Source: Streptomyces flaveus (GTDB lineage: Bacteria; Actinomycetota; Actinomycetes; Streptomycetales; Streptomycetaceae). From it: a stretch of DNA of 64,000 nt. Shown here one piece after another: positions 23,818 to 32,479 of the stretch. The stretch lies in contig NZ_BMPQ01000026.1 in NCBI RefSeq assembly GCF_014647675.1, forward strand, positions 60,115-124,114, given 5' to 3'. Position 1 is the first letter of the stretch, and each line of letters begins with the position of its first letter. The translations under genes and the position numbers were made by a program. The notes below the pieces were generated by a model that made no database searches, was not told the origin of the DNA, and saw nothing but the letters and a program-made list of their open reading frames with translations.

Positions 23818-26800
23818 TTACTCGTCGAGAACTGCCTGAACCGGCATCATCTGGCCGCTTCGTACGAGCAGGCCCCGCCCAACTGGTCCGCCACCGCTGC
23901 CAGTAGGTACACGGACATTGAACAACTCGCCGTCCGACGAGCTCTGCGGGGACAGGATCATGCCCTGGCGCGAGCGTCGAAGCTCCACCACGAATCCCCG
24001 GTATTGGGATCCCAGAGTGTCCGTGGCACCGGCAGCGATGAGTCCGACGCCGCCGTCCCTGCCGCTTTGGGCCACCTCTTCCAACGCCCGGTCCAGATCG
24101 CTGTCGTACAGCATGTCGGCGTCGTCGGCCACGACTGCGAACCTGCCGTTGGTGCGGTCCACCAGCTGCCGCACATCCTGCTCAGAGCTTTCCGCGTTCA
24201 GAACTCCCAGCACGCCCTCGTGGTTCTCCAACGACTTAAGAGGCGAGCGGCGCGGCGTGACCAGGATGAGCGGGACCTGGTTGCGCAGAAGGCTCTTCGC
24301 GGCCACGAGAAGTGCCGTCGATCGGCCGGACTTGGGTGGTCCTGCGATCACGAAGCCAGGGCCGGACTCCTCCAAGTCGATGCTGATGGGCTCGAGTTCG
24401 TCGCCTCCCACACAGAAGAGAGCGGACAGGGGAGAAGACGGATCCACGGCTGTGTCGAGTGCATACGCCTGCTCTGCCGTGATGCGCATGGGCAGCTCGT
24501 CCACGCGAAGTGGCCGGTGGCTTTTCGGCGGAATCGGATGAGTCTCTCGCGCCCGCTGGGCGATGGAACGCAAGGCGGCCACCTGAGCTTGGCCCGAAGG
24601 GTCTCTTACCAGCAACGCGATCTGACTCTCCTGGACCCCCTGATCGGTCAGTCGTAGCGCCCTGCCCGACGGCATCTCGCTCGGAATCTCACGTGACGCA
24701 AGCCCGGCGAGGGAGTACTCGTTGGCATCGGTGAGTCGCAGAACCAATTTGTCCGCGAAGGAGGAGGAGACCTGGCCGCTGAAGCCGCTCCGGTCGGCGG
24801 TCATGACGACCTTGACCCCCACAGCCGCTCCCTCGCGGAAGATCTTGGTGATCATCTCGATGAGGCGGCCGTAGTCGATTCCCTCCAGGGCTGCAACGTA
24901 GCCCTCCCAGCCGTCCAGCAGGAGAACCATCCAGGGGAGCCGGTCCTCGGGCGCCACCGTAGCGCGCTGTTCCGTGGCGCTCGACAGTCCTTCCATCGCA
25001 AGCAGCTGTTGGCGACGGGAGATCTCCGCGGAAATCCGGTCGAGCAGGCGACGTACCCGGTCAGGCTGGTCGCGCGTCACGATGGCACCGCAGTGCGGGA
25101 GATTGGCCAGCGGCAGCAGGGCGTTTGCGCCGCAGTCGATGCCGTAGAGGTGGACGTCCCGGGGCGATGTAGTGGCCGCAAGAGATCCGGCCAGGGTACG
25201 AAGACTGGTGGAACGGCCCGAGCGAGGACCACCGGCAATCATGATGTGCTCACCGTGGACCAGGTCCAGTACAAGCGGTGTGCGGCTCTGCTGAGCGGGT
25301 AGGTCGGTGAGCCCCATCCGGATGGGTGCGACCTCGTTGGGCGCGACTTGCGGAGTGCTGGACTCAGGAAGCTCGTCGAGCGACAGCAGGTCCTGCAGAG
25401 GTGGCAGCCAGGGACTCCGCTGGACACCGAACTGCATCAGTTCTGCGCCCTCTCGAATGGCGCCGACCAGAACACTCAGATCGGTAACGAGCGTTCCGTC
25501 GTCCTCGCTCTCGATGACACGCGGTGCCGGGCGCCCGAGAGAGGGCCATGCCAGGGGTGCCATGATCGCCTTCGGGCGATCTGTGCCGATGCTCGGCCTG
25601 CGCCCACCGATCCGCGCTGACTGCACGGCAACAAGTGACTGGGCGCCCGAGCGGACGTAGGCACGTCCAGGGGTGGACTTTGCGATGAGTCCGGCATCCG
25701 GAGCGTCGATCACGTCTGACGACTCGCCACCGTCGGTGACTCGCAGGGCGATACGAAGGTTCGTGTTGGCGCGGATGTCCGCGCTCACCACACCTGCGGG
25801 GCGCTGTGTGGCGAGGATGAGATGTACGCCGAGCGACCTGCCCCGCCGTGCGATGTCGACCAACCCCTCGATGAAGTCCGGGAGTTCGGCAACCAGTGAG
25901 GCGAACTCGTCGATGATGAGGACGAGGCGGGGCATCGGCTCCAGCTCAGGGCGGAGCTTTCTGGTGTCGTTGTAGTCCTCGATGTCCTTCGTGCCTGTGG
26001 CGAAGAGGATCTCCTCGCGTCGCTTGAGCTCGGCGGCGAGAGAGGCGAGGGCTCGCTCGGTGAGGTGTGCGTCCAGGTCGCTGACCATGCCGACTGTGTG
26101 CGGGAGTTGCGCACAGTCCTGGAATGCGCTGCCGCCCTTGTAGTCGATCAGGACGAAGTTGAGTGCGTCGGGACGGTTGGCGACTGCCAGTGAGGCGATG
26201 ATCGTCTGCAGCAGTTCGGACTTACCGGCACCAGTGGTTCCCGCCACAAGCGCGTGCGGGCCGTCGCGCCGGATGTCGAGCATGAACGCCCCATCGCTGG
26301 CGATGCCGATGGGCACCTCCGTGGTGGAGCCTCCCTGCTTCCAAATGCCCGCGATATCGGTGCCGGTGGGGTCGGGCATGCCGAGAAGGGACAGCAGGCG
26401 GGCGGAAGCCGGCAGAGCTGAGTCGGGGTCGTCCTGGCTCACGTCGCGTACGGGGGCGAGCGAGCGAGCCACCAACTCGCACCAGGTGGTGGACACTTGG
26501 TCAGCCAGAACCTCGCCGACGACCTCAAGTCCGCCGCCGCTGATCACCACCCGGCTCGGCTCGTTGTGCACTCCGCTGATTGCGGCCTTGCACTCCTCGG
26601 GGAGCAGTCGTTCGTCCTCGTCGATACACACGGCGTAGATGCCGTGGTGGGGACCTTCCTGGAGCAGTTGAGGCACGCCGGGCATGCGCCGCAGCAGGCG
26701 CGCCCCATCCAGAACGAGCAGAACGAAGGGATCGGGACGTAGTTGTTTGGAAGACCCGAAGCTATTGGCGCCTGCTTTGCGGCGTTCCAGTTCGGCCAGC

Positions 26801-28278
26801 AGTTCGTGGATGCGGCGTCCGACGACTTCGGGCTCGGACCCCACCAACGAAACGCAGCTCTGCCCGAGTTGGGGCGCGGTATGAGGAAGCCAGTGTGCCC
26901 AGTTCCATGCGGCATCGGCATCCGGGGCGGACGAGAGAACGACCAATGACAGGTCACGCGGGCTGTGCAGCACGGCGGCCTGTGCGACCAGCCAATTGGA
27001 GACGGTCAGGCGGAGATTTCGGTCCCCCGCCACACCGACTACACCGAGCTCGGGCAGTGGGAGCACAGCGGGAACATCCGGGACCGTCGGCGGCTGCGGC
27101 GGTTCGTCGAAGCTGGCGCCTCTGTCAGCTCGCAGCTCGATGTCCACGGGAAGCTCGGCGACGCCCACCCGTAGCTGAAGTACGTCCGGGTCGGTGAGCC
27201 TGCGCTCCCAGAGCCGACTACGAGGCCCTGTGGCGTGTAGGAGCAGTTCGGCAGGGTCGGGGTGGGCCTCTCGCCGGGCACGCTGATCGGCCTTTCCGAA
27301 CTCTGTCAGTTTGATGTCGTAGTCGACGAGCGCCTGCTTGTATTCCTTGACTGCCTGGCGGTACTTCTTACGTCCGTGTCGTGCCTCGCTGGCCCAGTAA
27401 CCGAGCATCATGAGTGGGCTCATGGCGCAGAAGAGCAAGGTGTAGACCTGCCTGGTCATGAAGTACATGCCCAGGCCGAATACCGCCGGGATGAGCGAAG
27501 CGATGAGTTGGAGGCGAGGTGGCTCGCCCTTCACCGGCTCGGCTGGAACGGTGAGTTTCGGTCGCCGGCGAATCGGAGAGAGGCGCGGAGGCCGGTTGTA
27601 GGCATAGCCGCCGTCCTCGGTGGCAGCGAGGTGTGCGTCCGGCTCCTGCGTCTCGTTCAGGCTGATCAATGTGTTGCCAATGCGGACGACGCCCTCAAGG
27701 GGCCAGGTGGTTTCCGCTTCCACTGGATCGTCGTCCAAGGTCATGGACACCCCGTTGTCGGGGCGAATGGCGACGGTGCCGTCGATGTTGATGGCGAGAC
27801 GAAAAGCCTGGTCGGGCAATGACGGGTCTGGAACAGACAACACACAGGAGCTGCCGGATCCGACGGTCGCGACACCGGCCTGCACTCGTCTGACCAGTCC
27901 AGCACCGGGTCCGCTGCAGACTCGCAGCTCAAAACGGCCCACGGGCTCACCGGACCGCATGAAGGGTCCGATCGCGTCGTCGACGGTGACGCGGACTCCG
28001 TCACGCATGAAGGCTGAGGCGGGACTTGCTGGGTCGTAGAGCTGGCCGTCCACCCACAGATTCGGAGTAGACGCTGAAGGCGAAGGTGCCGGGTGTGCGC
28101 CCCTGCGGTTCAGGAGGGGCATGACGACGGCGAGCGCACTGCGCTGGTCAGCGTTCCCAGGCCATGCAGTACCTGCGAGACACGTCGCCACATCACCCGC
28201 GGTCGCGTCTTCCTCCAGAATGACCAAGACGTCCTGGGGCGTCGTTCCTTCGGTGAGCACTGTCACCAGGACTTGCAT
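23818..28278 (-). CDS. EssC/EccC-type type VII secretion ATPase
   Basis: This 1486-residue FtsK/SpoIIIE-family protein has an N-terminal region (about 1-110) followed by an FHA-like segment (about 110-220). Two membrane helices come next (about 265-300), then three nucleotide-binding modules. Module 1 is canonical, with Walker A GTTGAGKSELLQT (about 677) and Walker B LVLIIDEFA (about 787). Modules 2 (GGPRSGRSTSLRT, about 1018) and 3 (GPPKSGRSTALLV, about 1311) have altered Walker B sites (LLLDGWEG, VVADDAD). The length and FHA region resemble Firmicutes EssC more than mycobacterial EccC. ATG follows GGGAGG; it lies 31 bp downstream of a WXG100 gene. Confidence 0.9.
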   Translation of the reverse strand: MQVLVTVLTEGTTPQDVLVILEEDATAGDVATCLAGTAWPGNADQRSALAVVMPLLNRRGAHPAPSPSASTPNLWVDGQLYDPASPASAFMRDGVRVTVDDAIGPFMRSGEPVGRFELRVCSGPGAGLVRRVQAGVATVGSGSSCVLSVPDPSLPDQAFRLAINIDGTVAIRPDNGVSMTLDDDPVEAETTWPLEGVVRIGNTLISLNETQEPDAHLAATEDGGYAYNRPPRLSPIRRRPKLTVPAEPVKGEPPRLQLIASLIPAVFGLGMYFMTRQVYTLLFCAMSPLMMLGYWASEARHGRKKYRQAVKEYKQALVDYDIKLTEFGKADQRARREAHPDPAELLLHATGPRSRLWERRLTDPDVLQLRVGVAELPVDIELRADRGASFDEPPQPPTVPDVPAVLPLPELGVVGVAGDRNLRLTVSNWLVAQAAVLHSPRDLSLVVLSSAPDADAAWNWAHWLPHTAPQLGQSCVSLVGSEPEVVGRRIHELLAELERRKAGANSFGSSKQLRPDPFVLLVLDGARLLRRMPGVPQLLQEGPHHGIYAVCIDEDERLLPEECKAAISGVHNEPSRVVISGGGLEVVGEVLADQVSTTWCELVARSLAPVRDVSQDDPDSALPASARLLSLLGMPDPTGTDIAGIWKQGGSTTEVPIGIASDGAFMLDIRRDGPHALVAGTTGAGKSELLQTIIASLAVANRPDALNFVLIDYKGGSAFQDCAQLPHTVGMVSDLDAHLTERALASLAAELKRREEILFATGTKDIEDYNDTRKLRPELEPMPRLVLIIDEFASLVAELPDFIEGLVDIARRGRSLGVHLILATQRPAGVVSADIRANTNLRIALRVTDGGESSDVIDAPDAGLIAKSTPGRAYVRSGAQSLVAVQSARIGGRRPSIGTDRPKAIMAPLAWPSLGRPAPRVIESEDDGTLVTDLSVLVGAIREGAELMQFGVQRSPWLPPLQDLLSLDELPESSTPQVAPNEVAPIRMGLTDLPAQQSRTPLVLDLVHGEHIMIAGGPRSGRSTSLRTLAGSLAATTSPRDVHLYGIDCGANALLPLANLPHCGAIVTRDQPDRVRRLLDRISAEISRRQQLLAMEGLSSATEQRATVAPEDRLPWMVLLLDGWEGYVAALEGIDYGRLIEMITKIFREGAAVGVKVVMTADRSGFSGQVSSSFADKLVLRLTDANEYSLAGLASREIPSEMPSGRALRLTDQGVQESQIALLVRDPSGQAQVAALRSIAQRARETHPIPPKSHRPLRVDELPMRITAEQAYALDTAVDPSSPLSALFCVGGDELEPISIDLEESGPGFVIAGPPKSGRSTALLVAAKSLLRNQVPLILVTPRRSPLKSLENHEGVLGVLNAESSEQDVRQLVDRTNGRFAVVADDADMLYDSDLDRALEEVAQSGRDGGVGLIAAGATDTLGSQYRGFVVELRRSRQGMILSPQSSSDGELFNVRVPTGSGGGPVGRGLLVRSGQMMPVQAVLDE

Positions 28279-28309
28279 GCTCGTCTTCCTCCCGGCCCAC
28301 CGTGGACCA

Positions 28310-28570
28310 TCAGGGCTTCGGGTTCTTGAGGTCCTTGACGGACTTGTCGCACGTCCGAGCTTCCTCCTGAAGCGCCTCAGCGACGTTGTCGCACTTGGTG
28401 CGCCATGTCTTCAGCTCTCCACGCACGTGGTCAGCGTGAGGTCCGGACCAGTTCTTCATGGTCGTGGTGGAGAAGGTGCGAGGGGCGTCAGCAAGGCTGG
28501 CGATGTGATCCGCAAGGCTACGCAACTGTGAAGCTCGCTTGGACAGCTCCTCGATCTCAGGATTGGCCAC
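28310..28570 (-). CDS. WXG100 family protein
   Basis: This 86-residue helical hairpin protein has the W-x-G turn NWSGPHADHVRGELKTW (about residues 40-56). It starts at GTG 28570 with GGGGAGG about eight bases upstream. It is 31 bp upstream of the 1486-residue ATPase and is certainly its operon partner. It lacks a signal peptide. EsxB-type partners in other systems bind the third ATPase domain, a plausible role here. Confidence 0.88.
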   Translation of the reverse strand: MANPEIEELSKRASQLRSLADHIASLADAPRTFSTTTMKNWSGPHADHVRGELKTWRTKCDNVAEALQEEARTCDKSVKDLKNPKP

Positions 28571-28993
28571 CCTGATTACCTCCCCGTTGTAGTGGCGTGA
28601 TGTGCTGGTTCACGAGTGGGATTGAGGGATGCGCGTCACCTCAACGCGCAGTGGAGCCTGAGGCACGAGAGTACTCAGGGGCTGTTCACGGTGTCTAAGG
28701 CCCGCTCGTGCCGTGATCCCGGCAGGAGGTCATTCGTGGCGAAATCTGCCGGAAATCCGAATTCTGAACTGGGGGTGCATGGTTGGAGACTCGAGAGCAG
28801 AGCCGTACAATCCGCGGCCGCGAGAGTAGACCGGAAGGTTTGCCTTGCCCGTGTGACGGAGCCGAAGCTTCGGTCCCGCGATTTGTCGGGCAGGGCAGCG
28901 GATCGGTAGCAGGCAAGGCGTGCTCGCCCTGCATCTGTTCACGCGAGGTGATCCGCGACGCTTCGAAGCCCGTGGGCTTCCCTGAAGGGCGTG
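28571..28993. other. Gene-free region upstream of the WXG100-ATPase operon
   Basis: These 423 bp contain short overlapping ORFs in several frames but none with convincing codon use or an SD. The sequence is more A+T-rich than the flanking core genes and marks the beginning of the A+T-richer block. It should hold the promoter of the WXG100-ATPase operon and the end of the upstream minus-strand unit. Confidence 0.5.
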
Positions 28994-29818
28994 TTACGGA
29001 GTTGCGAATTCACCGCTTCCAGGGAAAACATTCGTGATCATCTCCCACACCTGCTTTGCCTCGACACGGACGAGCCGGAGCGGGCTCTCTGGGGAAATCT
29101 GGCCATGCAAGATGGGTTCAGCGGGCAACTCTCGATGCCAATATCCGAGAGGGCCGCAGTCCCAGATGGCGAAGCCTCGAGACTTCAGGCCTGCCCTTCC
29201 CTCGTCCTCCCCTTGCCAAGTGGCAATCATTCGCCAACTGGAGCGCAGTTCGGCGAGCAAAGCGGAGAGCGTTGAGAGTTCGGGTTCCAGCAGGCCTTGC
29301 GCAGAGAGTTCTTCGCGGATCTTCTGAGTTGCGGAATCAGCTTCAAAATTGGGTGAACTATTCAAGGTGGCTAGCCCTGCGTCCAAGACGGACATTTTCG
29401 AATCTATGGCATTGATTTCCCCTTGGGGGAGGTCGGAAGGCTGGAGGTTCACCATACGAGCGAGAGCCCACACCAGCATAATGGGTTCAAGCTGGACGTA
29501 CTCAACCTCTTCTTCGCCGGGCCAGGATTCATGAGAGAAGGCGAAACCATCTCCGATGACGAGGCCGTGATGCAATCGTCCAAATTCACCTAGGGATTCG
29601 ACTGTAATCGTGACCGTTGGATCGGTCAAAGCGCTAATTAGAGGTGCCAGCAAAATAGAGATGTTTCCGTCGCTGTCTATCAATCCGCTCTCGATGAGCC
29701 CTTGTTGAGGGGTCATAAGGTCAGTGGCTACTTGCTCTCCGTCGGTCATGTAACCGAGAACCGCCAGATGTTTTCCCGAAAGTCGAAACCTTCCACGGGA
29801 ACTGTCGTATGAGGGCAT
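28994..29818 (-). CDS. Partner protein of T7 substrate cassette 1 (EspG-like?)
   Basis: This 274-residue soluble protein begins MPSYDSSRGRFRLSGKH. It is clearly paralogous to the protein at 36803-37627: shared HHGLVIGDGF versus HHGIIVGQNT, WPGEEEVEY, LARMVNL, FAIWDCGPLGYWHRELP and SPLRLVR blocks. The length and pairing with a large helical protein recall EspG-type chaperones, but the match is not decisive; an immunity role is an alternative. ATG follows GGAAGGAG. It lies 70 bp downstream of the 402-residue gene on the same strand. Base composition is low in G+C for this chromosome. Confidence 0.7.
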   Translation of the reverse strand: MPSYDSSRGRFRLSGKHLAVLGYMTDGEQVATDLMTPQQGLIESGLIDSDGNISILLAPLISALTDPTVTITVESLGEFGRLHHGLVIGDGFAFSHESWPGEEEVEYVQLEPIMLVWALARMVNLQPSDLPQGEINAIDSKMSVLDAGLATLNSSPNFEADSATQKIREELSAQGLLEPELSTLSALLAELRSSWRMIATWQGEDEGRAGLKSRGFAIWDCGPLGYWHRELPAEPILHGQISPESPLRLVRVEAKQVWEMITNVFPGSGEFATP

Positions 29819-29888
29819 GCGTGCTCCTTCCAGAGAGAATTAATCTTAACTCTGCGATAGGCGAATTTCGCCGTTTGGGTCAATTTGG

Positions 29889-31097
29889 TCAGTCGAATGG
29901 ATTCAGAAAGTTCCCGACTTCTTTTGCTCCATCAGAAATCGCTTCTCCGGTCTTCTCTGCCGCGTTGCCGACCCATTCCTTTGCTGTTGAAGCTCCGGCT
30001 GCGATCTTGTCTGCGTTGTCCCATATCAAGGTTCCTGCATAAACGAGTCCAGTTCCTGCGGCAATCCCCCAGGTTACAGGGCTTGGCGCAATCAATGCTA
30101 GCGTGAGAGAGCCGTTGAATGCTGTGCCAGCGACGTCCGAAGCATATCCGGCCGGGTCCTTCTTAATTGCGGCGACTGGATCTGTTGTAGCAAGGTTTGC
30201 TACTCCCCAAGCAGTGGCGGCTGCAGAACCGACAACCCCTGCGCCTCGCATCCACCCAGCCGCCCTTGCAGCAGAACCAATTCCTCCATTCTTTGCGACC
30301 GTGAGCAGGTTCGCCTGTGAAGCGGAGGGCATGAAAAACGTGCCGTTCTTCATGTGACCACCAAGCATGGCAGCTTCATCTGAACCCGTTAGGGCGGTTA
30401 CCAGTCCGGGGGGCGCGCTACTGAAATAGCTGCCTACGCGGGGAACGCTGCTCAGTCTGTACCAATTATTGTTGACTAGCTTGGAGGCGAAAGTTCCAGG
30501 AGAGTGTAGAGCTTTTTCAGAGATTGGAATATTGGGAATCTTTGAATTCTTCAAGTATTTTGCTATCTTGATTGTTCCCATGACGCCAACGCCTGCAGAA
30601 GTGAAGAAGGCGGCGAGGTTGGCTGTTCCCTCAATGTACCCGGATACGGCCTTACCGAACTCTGGATTCCCGGCTATTTTACCCACCGCATCCCCTTGGA
30701 TGCGCACGATCCAGTCGTCGAGGCTTTCACCATCCTTACGATCTAGCCAGCCCGTATCGCCTCCGTCAGTTACTGCAGCATTGGCGACGAGGAGTGTTTC
30801 TGGAGGGATCTTCTTCCCTTTAAGCTCCTCGGATGAGAAACCTGCCCACATCAGACCGCCAAATGGGTCTCCAGAGGCTGCTCTGATGAGGCTGGCTCGA
30901 CGCCTCATGTCAGGTGCTGTCGTGGCAACCCATGTGCGCATCGGCTTGATGGGTCCGAGTTTCCCAGATACGCCGAGTGTGGAAGCCCGGGTGAAGGCTT
31001 CTGCAATCTTGTCTTCGAGACCTCCTCGACCGTCCAGGAGCTTGGCGAGGTGTTCTAGATCCTGTGGGTTTATGACACGATTTTTCTCATCGCCCAT
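29889..31097 (-). CDS. Candidate type VII substrate/effector, cassette 1
   Basis: This 402-residue, Ala/Gly-rich protein is paralogous to the one at 34754-36145. The shared N-terminus reads NPxDLEHLAKLLDGRGG, EAFTRA, VSG and KPMR-W; the middle shares LLWAGF/LMWAGF; the C-terminus ends GAKE.G..LNPFD in both. Two or three hydrophobic stretches (about 140-160 and 285-375) could be membrane-active. There is no signal peptide. Its place between T7-type genes and its partner suggests a secreted effector, but no toxin domain is recognised. AAGGAG lies seven bases before the ATG. Confidence 0.65.
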   Translation of the reverse strand: MGDEKNRVINPQDLEHLAKLLDGRGGLEDKIAEAFTRASTLGVSGKLGPIKPMRTWVATTAPDMRRRASLIRAASGDPFGGLMWAGFSSEELKGKKIPPETLLVANAAVTDGGDTGWLDRKDGESLDDWIVRIQGDAVGKIAGNPEFGKAVSGYIEGTANLAAFFTSAGVGVMGTIKIAKYLKNSKIPNIPISEKALHSPGTFASKLVNNNWYRLSSVPRVGSYFSSAPPGLVTALTGSDEAAMLGGHMKNGTFFMPSASQANLLTVAKNGGIGSAARAAGWMRGAGVVGSAAATAWGVANLATTDPVAAIKKDPAGYASDVAGTAFNGSLTLALIAPSPVTWGIAAGTGLVYAGTLIWDNADKIAAGASTAKEWVGNAAEKTGEAISDGAKEVGNFLNPFD

Positions 31098-31178
31098 TGG
31101 TCAACTCCTTCATTCCTCAAAATGCCCTAAAGGCTCGATCCTGGCGAACTTTCTTAGCGCCTAAGATCAGGGCATATA

Positions 31179-31721
31179 TCACTTGCCCTGCGTAGGCTGA
31201 TTTCTTACTGCGGTAAGAAGTGCAGTTAGAAAAGCTGCGCGATCTCGGGTGGCGATACAAAGTTTCTCGCCTTTGCGGGTGGCGATAACAACGGAATCCA
31301 TGCCCATTGGAACTCCCCAAGCGCCGCCTACGAGCCGTTCTTGTCTCTGAGATCCTGCTCGAAGCCCTGGAAGAGGAGCGTCAATGTTTTGAAGAGATGA
31401 TTGGAGGCGCTGCGTGGGACTGGGAATTTCTGCTTGGTGGGCGGCTTGAACGGACGCCGAGTCTAGGTCAGTCAGTGGGATTTTTTCCCTGCCGACTCGC
31501 AGGACTCCATTTTCAATTCGGATTCGATGGAATATATACTTCGAAACCGGAATGCCCAGGCAGGGGGCAAGGAGCAGGAGGAAAAGGCCGGATACTGCCA
31601 ACCATGGTCCTGTATCTTCGGGTATTGATTTGAATCCCAGGTACGAGACGACCGCGAGGTACGTAGTGATGCATGCGATCGACCAGACCTTGGGCAGCTT
31701 TTCGACGTACATATCTTTCAT
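31179..31721 (-). CDS. Membrane protein with PH-like domain (DUF3093-like)
   Basis: This 180-residue protein has two N-terminal transmembrane segments (WSIACITTYLAVVSYLGF and WLAVSGLFLLLLAPCLGIPVS). A cytosolic domain follows, with GVLRVGREKIPLTDL and GVPMGMDSVVIATRKGEKL..ATRDRAAFLTAL. This is the layout of DUF3093/bacterial PH-like membrane proteins. It lies 81 bp upstream of the 402-residue gene on the same strand and is probably its operon leader. Function unknown. G+C is low for the window. Confidence 0.6.
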   Translation of the reverse strand: MKDMYVEKLPKVWSIACITTYLAVVSYLGFKSIPEDTGPWLAVSGLFLLLLAPCLGIPVSKYIFHRIRIENGVLRVGREKIPLTDLDSASVQAAHQAEIPSPTQRLQSSLQNIDAPLPGLRAGSQRQERLVGGAWGVPMGMDSVVIATRKGEKLCIATRDRAAFLTALLTAVRNQPTQGK

Positions 31722-31782
31722 CTCAGGATTCTGGAGGACGGTTGGGAGTGTTCTTGGCGCTGATTGGTAGTTAAGCGATCAG

Positions 31783-32220
31783 CTAACTCGGGACGGCATC
31801 GCGGAATCCTCGCCGACGAGCTGCGGCAGGGCGGCAACGCAGCAAGCGGGCCATTATCAGCCATCCTCCGCGAAATGCCCCATGCCGATGCAGAGCCTGA
31901 ACTGCGTAGGTCGAACACGATGGCTTGTATGGGCATCGGGCCGGTTGGGTCGGACTGATCGACGCACGATAGAAACGGACTGCCACGTACATCTTCGTGG
32001 CCAGCCATCCTGTTGGTCGCGGCGCTGCCGGGTCATCCCCTACTCCAGCCGACATGCGTGCGGCGGGCCGTGTGAGGATCGTGCAGAGCACGATCAGCCA
32101 TGCGGCAGGGCAGAACCGACTGCAACAGGTGCACGTGTCGAGCAGACCCTCCCACCAACTGTCTTGGGTGGCGGCTCTTTTCTGCCTGTCAGGCTTTTTT
32201 GTCTTTCGAGTGTTCGACAT
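31783..32220 (-). CDS. yidD: YidD-type membrane protein insertion factor
   Basis: This 145-residue protein contains the YidD signature RFYRASISPTQPARCPYKPSCSTYAVQALHRHG at about 80-112, with a GWLIMARLLRC tail. YidD proteins are small membrane-associated factors that assist insertion by YidC/OxaA. They usually lie beside rnpA and yidC, so this is a second, displaced copy with a long basic N-terminus. ATG follows GAGGAAG. The copy belongs to the accessory block next to the T7-like genes, where it may serve membrane insertion of their products; that is inference. Confidence 0.8.
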   Translation of the reverse strand: MSNTRKTKKPDRQKRAATQDSWWEGLLDTCTCCSRFCPAAWLIVLCTILTRPAARMSAGVGDDPAAPRPTGWLATKMYVAVRFYRASISPTQPARCPYKPSCSTYAVQALHRHGAFRGGWLIMARLLRCRPAAARRRGFRDAVPS

Positions 32221-32479
32221 GACGCTTCCTCTGTTTCACGGTTAGTAGTCGGCCGACCCGAGGTTCGCCTTCAGGTTGCATGTCATGATCAACAGGACTG
32301 GGTCACGATCAGCGCGATGCTGGCTGGGTTCGCATCTCGGCTCGCTGACCCCTCCGCGGGTGGATGGTGTTCAGTGAAGGATGACGCCAGCAACGGGATG
32401 GGTCCACCCGGTGTCCTCACGTCAGCGCACGAGTATTTGCGTGGACGTGAGGGCTCAACGGCGTCCTGAGCTGGGAAAC

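Noticed and set aside
23377..28570. A complete ESX/type VII secretion locus
   Set aside because: Only WXG100 proteins and the ATPase are present; no EccB, EccD, EccE or mycosin gene is visible in 18-38 kb.
28616..28942. Several 60-100-codon ORFs upstream of the WXG100/ATPase operon
   Set aside because: They overlap in all frames, have no SD or recognisable domain, and lie in the presumed promoter region.
31783..32220. YidD gene considered part of a ribosomal/rnpA-type operon or a toxin
   Set aside because: The YidD signature is clear, and no rnpA, rpmH or yidC is adjacent.
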